Shown here: one piece after another, positions 25,434-33,236 of the stretch | Layout: every line of letters starts with the position of its first letter | How positions within the stretch are numbered: position 1 is the first letter of the stretch | Assembly: GCA_029289265.1 (NCBI GenBank) | Contig: JARFTX010000023.1 | Location: forward strand, 1-48,482 | Source: Gammaproteobacteria bacterium | GTDB lineage: Bacteria > Pseudomonadota > Gammaproteobacteria > Burkholderiales > Rhodocyclaceae | Reading direction: 5' to 3' | DNA: 48,482 bases | Position numbers and translations under genes: made by a program | The notes under the pieces: model-generated | The model's database searches: none | The model's input: the letters and a program-made list of their open reading frames with translations, nothing else | Told to the model about the DNA's origin: nothing

Positions 25434-27953
25434 TCACACCGCCAGTTTGGCGAACAGATCATCCAACTGAGGATTGCTGGTAATCAGCAGCAGTTGCTTG
25501 ATGGTGGCGGTCTCGTTGATTTCGAGCCGAGCAAAACGCTCGCCCCCTGCGGGTGATGCCTGCTTCCGGATCATCTGGATGCGCCCGAACAGCTCGCCGT
25601 GGCGCTCGGCAAAGCGTGCAAGGCCAATGGCCTTCTCGAAGTTGTCGCCCAAGGATGGATCGTGCGGTTCCAGGATATCCACTGTGAAATCATCGCCAGC
25701 CTTCCTGATGATCACCAGATCGGGAAACATCGGGCGGATGTCGCCGCCGGTCTCATAGGGGATCTCCAGCGACCACGGCTTACGATCCAAGTTACGGAGC
25801 CAGCCGACCACATCCGCTCTCGACAGCTCTTCCTGCAGCACACCGGCTTCCCACGCGCCGAGGGCCGCGCGGAAATGCCCATCGGCCTCCACGTAGAGGT
25901 GGCGATCCCAGACCGGGTCTGTGGGCTGACGGCGAAAATCGATGGACTCCGGCAGGTGCCATGGAACCTCGGAAGGTTTGGCTGTCGCCAGCCGCAGCCG
26001 CTCATAGTTGCTCCGGCGCTGCTCCTTGAGCTTCGCAATCGCCTTCTTGTGCGCGTCGTACAGGGTATCGAACGCCTTTTCGGCCGCTGACTCCATCAAC
26101 GACATAGCAGGATGGCTGCGGCTCAGGACGATCACCTCGACCTTGACGTCAAACGCGTCTCGGTCGGCGTTCGCTTGCCAGTATGCCATGTGCATACCGT
26201 GGCTCAAAGCGCGGCCCGCCTCCTCGAACAGGCGGTCGATATCCACGTCCGAGGCATCGATGTGATAGTCGGCCCCGGGCTCGGTGAAACCCGTTCCGTT
26301 ATTCACCGCCAGGGTCTTCAAGCCGACGCGTGTGATGGCCTGCATTGCCGAAGCAAACAGGCCCGCCGATTTCATTCCCTTGATCTGTGTGGTCATCCAG
26401 TCGACGATCCGGCGCTTGGCGTTGTCCCAGGCATCGTCGTCGATCTCGTCCATGGTCAGGTTCCGCGAAATCGCCATGAGGCGCCGCAGGTGGCTCTGCG
26501 CCCGCGCAGCATTGACGCGGTAAGTGACCAGATCGGCGAGTGCCGAAAAGATGTCGTCCGTTTCGGCTCGGCGGCCGAGCACGACCAGATTGCGGCTGGA
26601 ACCGGTCTCCGACGGCGGCACGTCTTCGACGTTGTGCAGCGACTCGACCACGCTCTCGACCGCCCGCGTGTCGAAGTAGGGGAGAAAGAGATGCACGTCG
26701 TTGAGCGCGGCATCGCGCTCGATGCGGCGCGCCAATGGCGTGCGCACCATCCGGCCCAACAACTGGGCGATATAGGTGTGATCCTCGGCGCGGCGGAACG
26801 ACATCATCACTTCCGCGCGCGGACAGTCCCAGCCAGTGGAGAGGCTGGTCTTGAAGAACACTACCCCGATGTTCTTGTCAGCATCGATGCGTGAGGCATC
26901 GACCTTGCGAACCCGCCGCCTGTCCACGTCCATGTCGCCGGTGTCGTGCATCGCGTGTGCCACTTCGCCTTCATTCAGGCGACGGCCGATGGCGCTCTCA
27001 ATGACGTTCAAGGCGTCGGTCAGACTGGTTCTCGTCACCGAGCTAGCGGTGGCGTTGTCGACCTGGACTACCAGGACCGGCCAGACGGTCTGCTCGCCTT
27101 CCTCCTTGCAATAGCTACCCCAGGCTTTCGTCATCTGCGCCCAGCGGCGAGCAGCCTCTTCGAGCAGAGCCATCTCGGCGGTGGTCGCCGATTCGGGGTG
27201 GTGGATCAGGATGCGGTCCTTCAGCAGGCCGGACTGCCTCACCTCGTCGGGCGGAATGGCGACCTTGTGCACGGTGTGGGGCGCATGCTCAAGCAAGTCC
27301 ATGAAACGCTTGGGGGTGGCCGATACGCCTATGACCAACGGCATCTTGATGAGCCCCACCTCGGGGTAACCGAGAAGGAAGCGCTGCATCAGCGTCTGCG
27401 CCTCCCTTGCTCCCCGGCCGCCCGCCATGCCCCGGTGCGCCTCGTCGATCACCACATAGAACCGATCGGGGATCGCCTTCGCCGTATTGGTCAGCGTGGT
27501 CCAGATCGAGTAGGTGCGGCCGTCGCCCACCTTGGTCAGCAACTTGTCGTTTCCAAGCTTCTGCGTATTGATGAAATACACCCTGCCGCCATGCAGGCGC
27601 TCAGCGTCAAAGCTGGAATCGATCGGGATGAGCTGATTCACGCGATAGACGCGATCCGACTTGCTCTCGATCTTGAGCTTGGTCTGCTCGTTGAGTTCGG
27701 GCATATCCGAGACCCACAGGATCACGGCATCCGGCTGCGGCTGCCAATCCAGCGGCCAGGCCAACTGATCGTCTGGCTCGTCGAGAATCGCCTCGAACAG
27801 CGCTGTCATTACGATGGTCTTGCCGCTACCGGTCGGTGCGGAGAAGGCAATCGCCTGCGGATTCTCGCTGCTCGCGAAATTGCGCGCCGCCAGGAGCTTG
27901 TCGCGCAGTTGGTGCAGCGCATCCTTTTGGAAGTCGAACAGGGTGACCTTCAT
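25434..27953 (-). CDS. res: Type III restriction enzyme, Res (helicase/endonuclease) subunit
   Basis: An 839-residue Res subunit. Walker A APTGSGKT (39-46), DEAH-type motif II (VIDEAHRG, about 170) and SF2 motif VI-like AQLLGRMVRTPLARR give an ATP-dependent translocase. The C-terminal region (about 745-790) has the endonuclease-like FPDLVII ... VDILEPHD, a variant of PD-(D/E)xK. Length is in the usual range. It needs Mod for DNA recognition. Its ATG overlaps the Mod stop (ATGA), and its stop overlaps the possible GTG of RhuM. Confidence 0.92.
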   Translation of the reverse strand: MKVTLFDFQKDALHQLRDKLLAARNFASSENPQAIAFSAPTGSGKTIVMTALFEAILDEPDDQLAWPLDWQPQPDAVILWVSDMPELNEQTKLKIESKSDRVYRVNQLIPIDSSFDAERLHGGRVYFINTQKLGNDKLLTKVGDGRTYSIWTTLTNTAKAIPDRFYVVIDEAHRGMAGGRGAREAQTLMQRFLLGYPEVGLIKMPLVIGVSATPKRFMDLLEHAPHTVHKVAIPPDEVRQSGLLKDRILIHHPESATTAEMALLEEAARRWAQMTKAWGSYCKEEGEQTVWPVLVVQVDNATASSVTRTSLTDALNVIESAIGRRLNEGEVAHAMHDTGDMDVDRRRVRKVDASRIDADKNIGVVFFKTSLSTGWDCPRAEVMMSFRRAEDHTYIAQLLGRMVRTPLARRIERDAALNDVHLFLPYFDTRAVESVVESLHNVEDVPPSETGSSRNLVVLGRRAETDDIFSALADLVTYRVNAARAQSHLRRLMAISRNLTMDEIDDDAWDNAKRRIVDWMTTQIKGMKSAGLFASAMQAITRVGLKTLAVNNGTGFTEPGADYHIDASDVDIDRLFEEAGRALSHGMHMAYWQANADRDAFDVKVEVIVLSRSHPAMSLMESAAEKAFDTLYDAHKKAIAKLKEQRRSNYERLRLATAKPSEVPWHLPESIDFRRQPTDPVWDRHLYVEADGHFRAALGAWEAGVLQEELSRADVVGWLRNLDRKPWSLEIPYETGGDIRPMFPDLVIIRKAGDDFTVDILEPHDPSLGDNFEKAIGLARFAERHGELFGRIQMIRKQASPAGGERFARLEINETATIKQLLLITSNPQLDDLFAKLAV

Positions 27954-30475
27954 GCTTGCGCTCCCGGGCCGGCCTCAGTGCTAGAACGGGCGGCGCCGTC
28001 TTGGCGTTTGTTGATCATGAAATTGACGAGGTAGTCGCGGTAGAGTTGAACCACCTCAAGGCCAGGATTGGCTTCCCTGCGGATCTCCCGTACCTCGCCG
28101 GCCATCGCCTTGAACGACTCATCGGAGTCCGTCACGATGAATACGTGCGACACGTCGGTGCGTCCGTGCAAGACCTTCATCAGCCGCGCCAGGCGGCTCT
28201 CCTCGAGCAGAACGACGAAGTTGCTGCCGGCCGGCGCAAAGATGACGGGCTCGGGTTCGCCTCGCGCCAATTCCGGTCGCGGCCCGACTGCGCCCGCCTT
28301 CAACCACAGGAGCGGCAGGATTTCGCGGAAGGCGCGCTTGAGGGTGATGCGATCCTTGTCGAGGAAGTCCAGCTTGAAATAGGCCAGGTTCGCGGGAAAG
28401 CCCGCGCTCATAGAGCGCCTCTCTTCCTCCGGCACCAGGATGGGGCCCAGCAGATCGTTGATTTGTGCCTTCAGGCCGTCGAATACCCGTTTGGTTGGCG
28501 TGACGATGTAGAAGTCTGTGATGTGCTCCTGCCCGTCCAGCGCCTCCAGCCAATCGTCGGCCGCAGTTGGATCGAACAGGATGCTGGCCTTGTGCTCTTC
28601 GGAGACGATGAACGGACTCGTATCCTTCACCAAGGTTTGCGGCAGGCCGTCGATCAGCGCCACCACCTGCTTCTTCTTCGCGGGCGTGTCGAGCGCAGCG
28701 GGATCGACGAAACCGATCTGGGTGAAGACGCGGGCCTTTTCCTTCTCGACCGTTCTGCCGGTCAGATAGTCGCCGGACAGCAGCGTGCCGTCATCGCGCC
28801 GCCCCAGGATGGTGAACTTGGAGCGTGGCCACGTCACCGAGCGGCAGATGCCTAACCGCTCCCAGTCGTCATCGCCAGGTTGAAGGCCGCGTCCGCGCAG
28901 AGCCTCTGCTTCTTGGGCCGAAACCTCGTTGTTCGTAACCAGAACGCAGCGGCGCTGCCCGGCGTCGGTGGCGTTCATCAGATTGACAGCATTCAGCGTG
29001 GTGCCGCTACCGGCGAAGAAATCCACAATCAGCGCGTCGGGCTTGTCTCTTAGGAACAGCTTCAGCGTGTCCAGAACCGCATAAACCGATTTGGGAAAGG
29101 GGAACTGCTTGTCCGGCAAGACGGCACGCAACAGGCCGGTACCATACGCGCCGGCGTCGTGGAGCGTTCGCCGCCAGACGGTCGTCGGCCTCGCGTCTCT
29201 CCCTCCCGGAATGACGACGATATTCGATCCGTCCGACCTTGCACCGATGACTTTCAGGAGCCCTTGGTCGACTTTCCTAATGTTTGGCGCGGTCAGGTAA
29301 GCGAAGGTATATGGCTGATAGGTGTTTGCCCCAGGAGTGATCCGTACGTAGCCAGCATCCAGGGCACGGCGAAGGCTCGGGCCTGTTAGCCCCCAGTTCA
29401 TCTGCTTGCCGTCCTCCCGTATCGGGAAGACAGCGATGGCCCCTTCGACTGCTGGAGCTTCGGCGATATTTTGGTGATGCGCGAGCGGTGCGCCTATCGA
29501 CACGATGCGACTTGTAGTTTTATCTACATAGATGGGATAGAACTGATTGGGACCGCCCTTGCTCGTACCTCGTGCCGATTCAATATCATTTCGCCGCAAA
29601 TAGCGCCAGCGCACTTCCGTGTCGTTGCCGTCGCCACCCTGGTCGCCCACCCCGCCAGCACCGATGAATACAACAATCAGATATTCATCTACCTGGGACA
29701 GCCGCTTGTCCCGGCTCTTTCCTCTCGGGCTGATGGTGATACTGACCATCTGGCGCTCGCATTCGGGGAAAAGCTGCTCCAAGAGGAGACTGATGCTGTG
29801 AACCTCGTTATCGTCAATCGTAATGAGCAAGACGGAATCCGCAGGTCGTAACAGTTGCTTGGCCAGCAGCAGCCGGCGATGCATCATCGCCAACCACTTG
29901 CTGTGCCGCCACTGATCGTTCTTGTCGACATAGTCGTTGTTGTACTTCCAATCCGAGGCGCCGCTGTTGTAAGGCGGATCGATGTAGATGCAATCGACCT
30001 TGCCGACGTAGAGATAGTCCAGCAGTTGCAGCGCGTGGTAGTTGTCGGCCTCGATCAGCGTGTGCCAGGGCGCTTCGGCAGGACCGTTGGCCACCGCGTC
30101 CACCGGCACGAGTGACGGAAAGATCGGTTCGCCGAACTCGCGAACGACCATCATCTCGTCCGCCGCGAAGCTCACCGTCTCCGCGGTGGCGCGCGTCGGC
30201 TCCGATGGATGCGTTTCATCCTGCGGTTTGACGCAGGTCACCACGCCATCGCGCACGCTTTTCACCTGCCACACATCCTTCAGTGCCCCGTGGCGACGGC
30301 AGACCAGATCGCCGCGGCGCGGCCGGGCCCTATAGAGCGGCAGCAACTCGGGCAAGTGGTCCTCGAACACCAGTCCGAACTTCTTGCCCTGTGTGGCGGC
30401 CTTCCATTCGGCGGCCAGGCGCTCGCGCAATCGTTGATCGCCGATCTGCGCGATCAGGTCATGGATGGCGGACAA
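27950..30475 (-). CDS. mod: Type III DNA methyltransferase, Mod subunit
   Basis: An 841-residue adenine-type methyltransferase of the beta order: catalytic motif IV DPPYNSG (about residue 165) precedes the SAM motif I DFFAGSGTTL (about 485), with a putative target-recognition region between. It is longer than many Mod proteins, with ~250 extra C-terminal residues, much like multidomain Mods paired with large Res proteins. The start codon appears to be TTG at 30475 with AAGGAG five bases upstream; no better ATG exists nearby. No simple-sequence repeat of the phase-variable kind is seen at the 5' end. Confidence 0.92.
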   Translation of the reverse strand: MSAIHDLIAQIGDQRLRERLAAEWKAATQGKKFGLVFEDHLPELLPLYRARPRRGDLVCRRHGALKDVWQVKSVRDGVVTCVKPQDETHPSEPTRATAETVSFAADEMMVVREFGEPIFPSLVPVDAVANGPAEAPWHTLIEADNYHALQLLDYLYVGKVDCIYIDPPYNSGASDWKYNNDYVDKNDQWRHSKWLAMMHRRLLLAKQLLRPADSVLLITIDDNEVHSISLLLEQLFPECERQMVSITISPRGKSRDKRLSQVDEYLIVVFIGAGGVGDQGGDGNDTEVRWRYLRRNDIESARGTSKGGPNQFYPIYVDKTTSRIVSIGAPLAHHQNIAEAPAVEGAIAVFPIREDGKQMNWGLTGPSLRRALDAGYVRITPGANTYQPYTFAYLTAPNIRKVDQGLLKVIGARSDGSNIVVIPGGRDARPTTVWRRTLHDAGAYGTGLLRAVLPDKQFPFPKSVYAVLDTLKLFLRDKPDALIVDFFAGSGTTLNAVNLMNATDAGQRRCVLVTNNEVSAQEAEALRGRGLQPGDDDWERLGICRSVTWPRSKFTILGRRDDGTLLSGDYLTGRTVEKEKARVFTQIGFVDPAALDTPAKKKQVVALIDGLPQTLVKDTSPFIVSEEHKASILFDPTAADDWLEALDGQEHITDFYIVTPTKRVFDGLKAQINDLLGPILVPEEERRSMSAGFPANLAYFKLDFLDKDRITLKRAFREILPLLWLKAGAVGPRPELARGEPEPVIFAPAGSNFVVLLEESRLARLMKVLHGRTDVSHVFIVTDSDESFKAMAGEVREIRREANPGLEVVQLYRDYLVNFMINKRQDGAARSSTEAGPGAQA

Positions 30476-30508
30476 AGCTTCTCCTTTTTTGTGTCGATGT
30501 GGGCGGCA

Positions 30509-30832
30509 TCAATCCAATACCACCAGAAAATCGGTGGCCAGCGCCGTGGGCTGGGTTTCGCGGGCATTCTTGGCCATCGACACCAGACCATATCCTTCCA
30601 TCATTCGGAGCGTGCGCGACAGATTGGGCACCTGCCGCCCCGTCAACTCGGCACGCTCCGTCAGCGACTTCGGTTGCCGCTCACGAATGATCCGCAGCAA
30701 GGTGCGGTTGTCTTCCGAGAGGACAGCAGCCATGGTCGCCATCGACGGAAACCAGACCGTCGCCTTGAACTGGCCTCGGCCGAGCTTGTCGGGCGCATCA
30801 CGGGAGCCGATGCCAACGACGCAGCGCTTCAT
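30509..30832 (-). CDS. Winged-helix regulator at the head of the RM operon (HVO_A0114/MarR-like)
   Basis: A 107-residue protein with a winged helix: LLRIIRERQPKSL, ELTGRQVPNLSRTLRMME and YGLVSMAKN (about residues 45-90), resembling the HVO_A0114 type of small regulators. The ATG at 30832 is chosen; the frame stays open upstream to 30970 but that part looks non-coding. It is 33 bp from the Mod start and on the same strand. A regulator here could delay restriction until methylation is complete, as C proteins do in type II systems, but this is inference. Confidence 0.7.
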   Translation of the reverse strand: MKRCVVGIGSRDAPDKLGRGQFKATVWFPSMATMAAVLSEDNRTLLRIIRERQPKSLTERAELTGRQVPNLSRTLRMMEGYGLVSMAKNARETQPTALATDFLVVLD

Positions 30833-30979
30833 CTTGGGTTGTCGGATGGCGGGGGCATAAGGGCAGAAGTGTATCAGTGTGGCACAACTATAGACAGCGC
30901 CGGAGTACTGGCTGTGCTGCTTGGCTTTCTGGTCGAACAGGGCGTCTATGGTGGCGTCATCAACCACCATCAGGAGCCC

Positions 30980-31152
30980 ATGATGAACGCCAAGCTCACC
31001 GACGCCCAGAGCGCCATTCTCGAGGCCGCTGCCGAACCCCCGACGGCAACCTCGATCCTCTGCCGCCCAGCGTGCGCGGCGGCGCCTGCGCCAAGGTGAT
31101 TGTAGCCAATCGGCTTACCAAGCGCCTTTCGCCGCTGATCCTACGGGGTTGA
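30980..31152 (+). pseudogene. Frameshifted, truncated DUF3489 gene
   Basis: An AGGAG site precedes ATG 30980 and the frame MNAKLTDAQSAILEAAA, the usual start of DUF3489 proteins. Near 31030-31040 homology moves to the +1-shifted frame (PDGNLDPLPPSVRGGACAKV), then fades within about 20 codons. So the gene is both frameshifted and truncated. DUF3489 genes are typical island or phage cargo. It is divergent from the wHTH regulator. Confidence 0.7.
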
Positions 31153-31203
31153 GCCGACCGGCGCCGCGGCGCTTGATTGAAGCTGCGAGCCCATTGCGCC
31201 CCC

Positions 31204-31635
31204 TTACTCTTCCGTCCACCCCAGCGCATACATGCAGCCGCGGTGCACGCGCTCGTGCTCCTTCTTCGCCCGGATCGCCTGCCCGAGAGCCGCTCCATTG
31301 GCGAGGCCGCTCGAGAATCCACCGGCGAACCCGCCCGGCGCGGCCGTGGCCGTGCCTGTGATCTGGTGGGAAGAATAGGTGCCGGTGCCATAGTTGTAAC
31401 CGGAAACCTGGGCATCGATGTTATAGACCCGTGGGGCCGGCTCGTACGTTCGTACGACAGGCATGGGCACGGAACCGGCTGCGACGCGTGTGCAATAGCC
31501 ATCGTCGATGACGAGTTGGCGCTGCAGAACATCGGCCCGCCCGTCGAGGTGCGGATTGGACCACTTCGGCGACATGGCGCAACCCGAGATCATGATTGCG
31601 GCGGACAGCGCGGTTACCGTAGTCGCTTTGTGCAT
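31204..31635 (-). CDS. Small lipoprotein with a glycine-rich segment
   Basis: A 143-residue predicted lipoprotein. A short signal peptide ends in the lipobox IMISGC with Cys about 19. A glycine-zipper-like GGFAGGFSSGLANGAALG lies near 108-125, and the tail HRGCMYALGW is common in small envelope proteins. The ATG at 31635 has GGGAG about 7 nt upstream. Function unknown. It stands alone on the minus strand downstream of the PcfJ-like gene. Confidence 0.75.
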   Translation of the reverse strand: MHKATTVTALSAAIMISGCAMSPKWSNPHLDGRADVLQRQLVIDDGYCTRVAAGSVPMPVVRTYEPAPRVYNIDAQVSGYNYGTGTYSSHQITGTATAAPGGFAGGFSSGLANGAALGQAIRAKKEHERVHRGCMYALGWTEE

Positions 31636-31749
31636 GGTTTTCTCCCTTCGCCCAATCGGGCGTGTCGTCAAAATGTCGGGCTGGCTGCGTCGGACAGGCG
31701 TCGTAGGGCGGCCGCGCCCCAAGGTGTCACGGCTTCTGACGGTTCTCCG

Positions 31750-32697
31750 CTACAGCAGGCAAAGCACACGTTGCTTCGGCTCGTAGGCCCTGGGCGGCTC
31801 CAGCATCGCGGCGCAGCGCTCGATCACCGCGTAAGCCACGTCCCACAGCGGGGGGTCCGGCTCGCCGTTGTACTCTATTCGGAAATCCTCGATGCTCCAT
31901 TCATAGCGGTTGAAGTACAGCCCGAGCGTCGCGAGGCGCTCATCGGTCGCGGGTTGTCGCAGCGAGAACACCAGGTATTCGCCCGCCCGGCACGCGTCGA
32001 TGCAGTTCGCGACGCAGTGGCGCATGGTTTCGCCTTCCTCCGTGATCGCAGCGGCGCTCACCAGCTCGACAACTTTCACCCCGTCCTCGACCCAGCTTGC
32101 CTTGAAGTACGGCTGCCAATCCTGCTGCATGTCATGACTGTGTCGGCAGCGCCGCCGCCAGCCAAGCTGATGATTGCGAAACCAGGACCATCCATTCTTC
32201 AGTTCCTGCACGGTCAGCCACTCGTGCTGGCCCGTGACGAAGAACCACGTCACGACGGCCGGCAGCTCGTCGGCAAGGAACGCATCCAGCCCCTGCCCGG
32301 AATACTGGAGCCGCACGGCTTCAATCCAGGCAGCGCGGAACAGGCCCACCGGCACGTCGCCGAGTTGGATCGCTCCGTGGCTGGGAAACGGCATCATGAC
32401 CCACGCGCGGATGAGTTCAGGTGGCGGCGGGATATCCATTTCGCACTGCTGCAGCAGAGTCAAGAACGCGGCGAGGTTCTCGACGGCGGCGAGTGGGCGC
32501 CGATCGTGCATCGAGGTTCCCCTCAAGGCACCGAAGAGCGGTTCCCCGAAGTTCAGCAGCATGCGCCAGCCGCGCTGATTTACGCCGAGTTGAGTAAGCA
32601 CGTATCGCACGTCGTGAAGGTCGAAATCGGACTGAATGAGTCTGCCGCGCGCCATGAGCGACGTCAGTGTCGGAAGCAAGAGCTCTGCCTTCTTCAT
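31750..32697 (-). CDS. PcfJ-like protein
   Basis: A 315-residue protein. Near residue 230 it has the PcfJ-type motif MRHCVANC ... CRAGEYLVFSLR, where a Met/His-Cys-Val cluster precedes a strand-rich region. PcfJ was named from an enterococcal conjugative plasmid; relatives are scattered on mobile elements and their activity is unknown. The start has GGGAGGAG upstream. It is divergent from the MerR gene, so both share the 125-bp regulatory gap. Confidence 0.6.
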   Translation of the reverse strand: MKKAELLLPTLTSLMARGRLIQSDFDLHDVRYVLTQLGVNQRGWRMLLNFGEPLFGALRGTSMHDRRPLAAVENLAAFLTLLQQCEMDIPPPPELIRAWVMMPFPSHGAIQLGDVPVGLFRAAWIEAVRLQYSGQGLDAFLADELPAVVTWFFVTGQHEWLTVQELKNGWSWFRNHQLGWRRRCRHSHDMQQDWQPYFKASWVEDGVKVVELVSAAAITEEGETMRHCVANCIDACRAGEYLVFSLRQPATDERLATLGLYFNRYEWSIEDFRIEYNGEPDPPLWDVAYAVIERCAAMLEPPRAYEPKQRVLCLL

Positions 32698-32769
32698 GAA
32701 ATGCTCCTCCCGATGGAGTAACCGACCGGGCCCTCGATGCCGGCCTTACCCACTGTCGCCAATGCACAC

Positions 32770-32797
32770 TTGTTAATAACAGCATAACTGCTATTAT
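32770..32797 (+). promoter_or_regulatory. MerR-type promoter with dyad operator
   Basis: TTGTTA (32770-32775) and TATTAT (32792-32797) are separated by 16 bp. A near-perfect dyad ATAACAGC (32776-32783) / GCTATTAT (32790-32797) fills the spacer and overlaps the -10. This is the arrangement expected of a MerR-family operator, 26 bp upstream of the merR start. MerR spacers are usually longer (19 bp), so regulation may be by repression instead. Confidence 0.6.
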
Positions 32798-32822
32798 CTA
32801 GTGACACAATGACATTTCGCAG

Positions 32823-33236
32823 ATGATGACCCCCGACTCTTTCTCGATCGACGAACTGTGCGCGCTGGCCGAGTTGCCGAAACGAACGGTGCGCTACTAC
32901 ATGCAGATCGGCCTGGTGGACCGGCCCGAGGGCGAGACGCGGGCGGCACGCTATGCCCGACGGCACCTCGAGCAACTGCTCATGATCCGCAAGTGGCAGC
33001 GCGCCGGCCTGTCGCTCGAACGCATTCGAGAACTGATCGCTGCACCGGACCAGGAGAAACCGCCACCGCGACCACGCGGACCGGGCACGCTTGAGGTCTG
33101 GAGCCATCTCGTGCTCGCCGACGGAGTCGAACTGCATATCGAGCCGGGGCGGGCCGGCCTGACACCGGAGCAGACGCGCCGTCTCTTGACGGAAACCATT
33201 GCGCTGGTGCAGCGCGTGAAGGGAGAAGAAGGATGA
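32823..33236 (+). CDS. MerR-family regulator
   Basis: A 137-residue MerR protein: winged helix with SIDELCALAELPKRTVRYYM (7-26), the wing IGLVDRPEG and a long helix (RHLEQLLMIRKWQRAGLSL). The effector-binding part is short and has no Cys cluster, so a metal sensor is unlikely. It overlaps the VIT/VWA gene by 4 bp, strongly suggesting that it controls that gene and those downstream. A dyad promoter sits just upstream. ATG 32823 or 32826. Confidence 0.88.
   Translation: MMTPDSFSIDELCALAELPKRTVRYYMQIGLVDRPEGETRAARYARRHLEQLLMIRKWQRAGLSLERIRELIAAPDQEKPPPRPRGPGTLEVWSHLVLADGVELHIEPGRAGLTPEQTRRLLTETIALVQRVKGEEG

Noticed and set aside
30833-30970. N-terminal extension of the wHTH regulator
   Set aside because: The extra 46 residues have no homology character, and the winged-helix protein is complete from the ATG at 30832.
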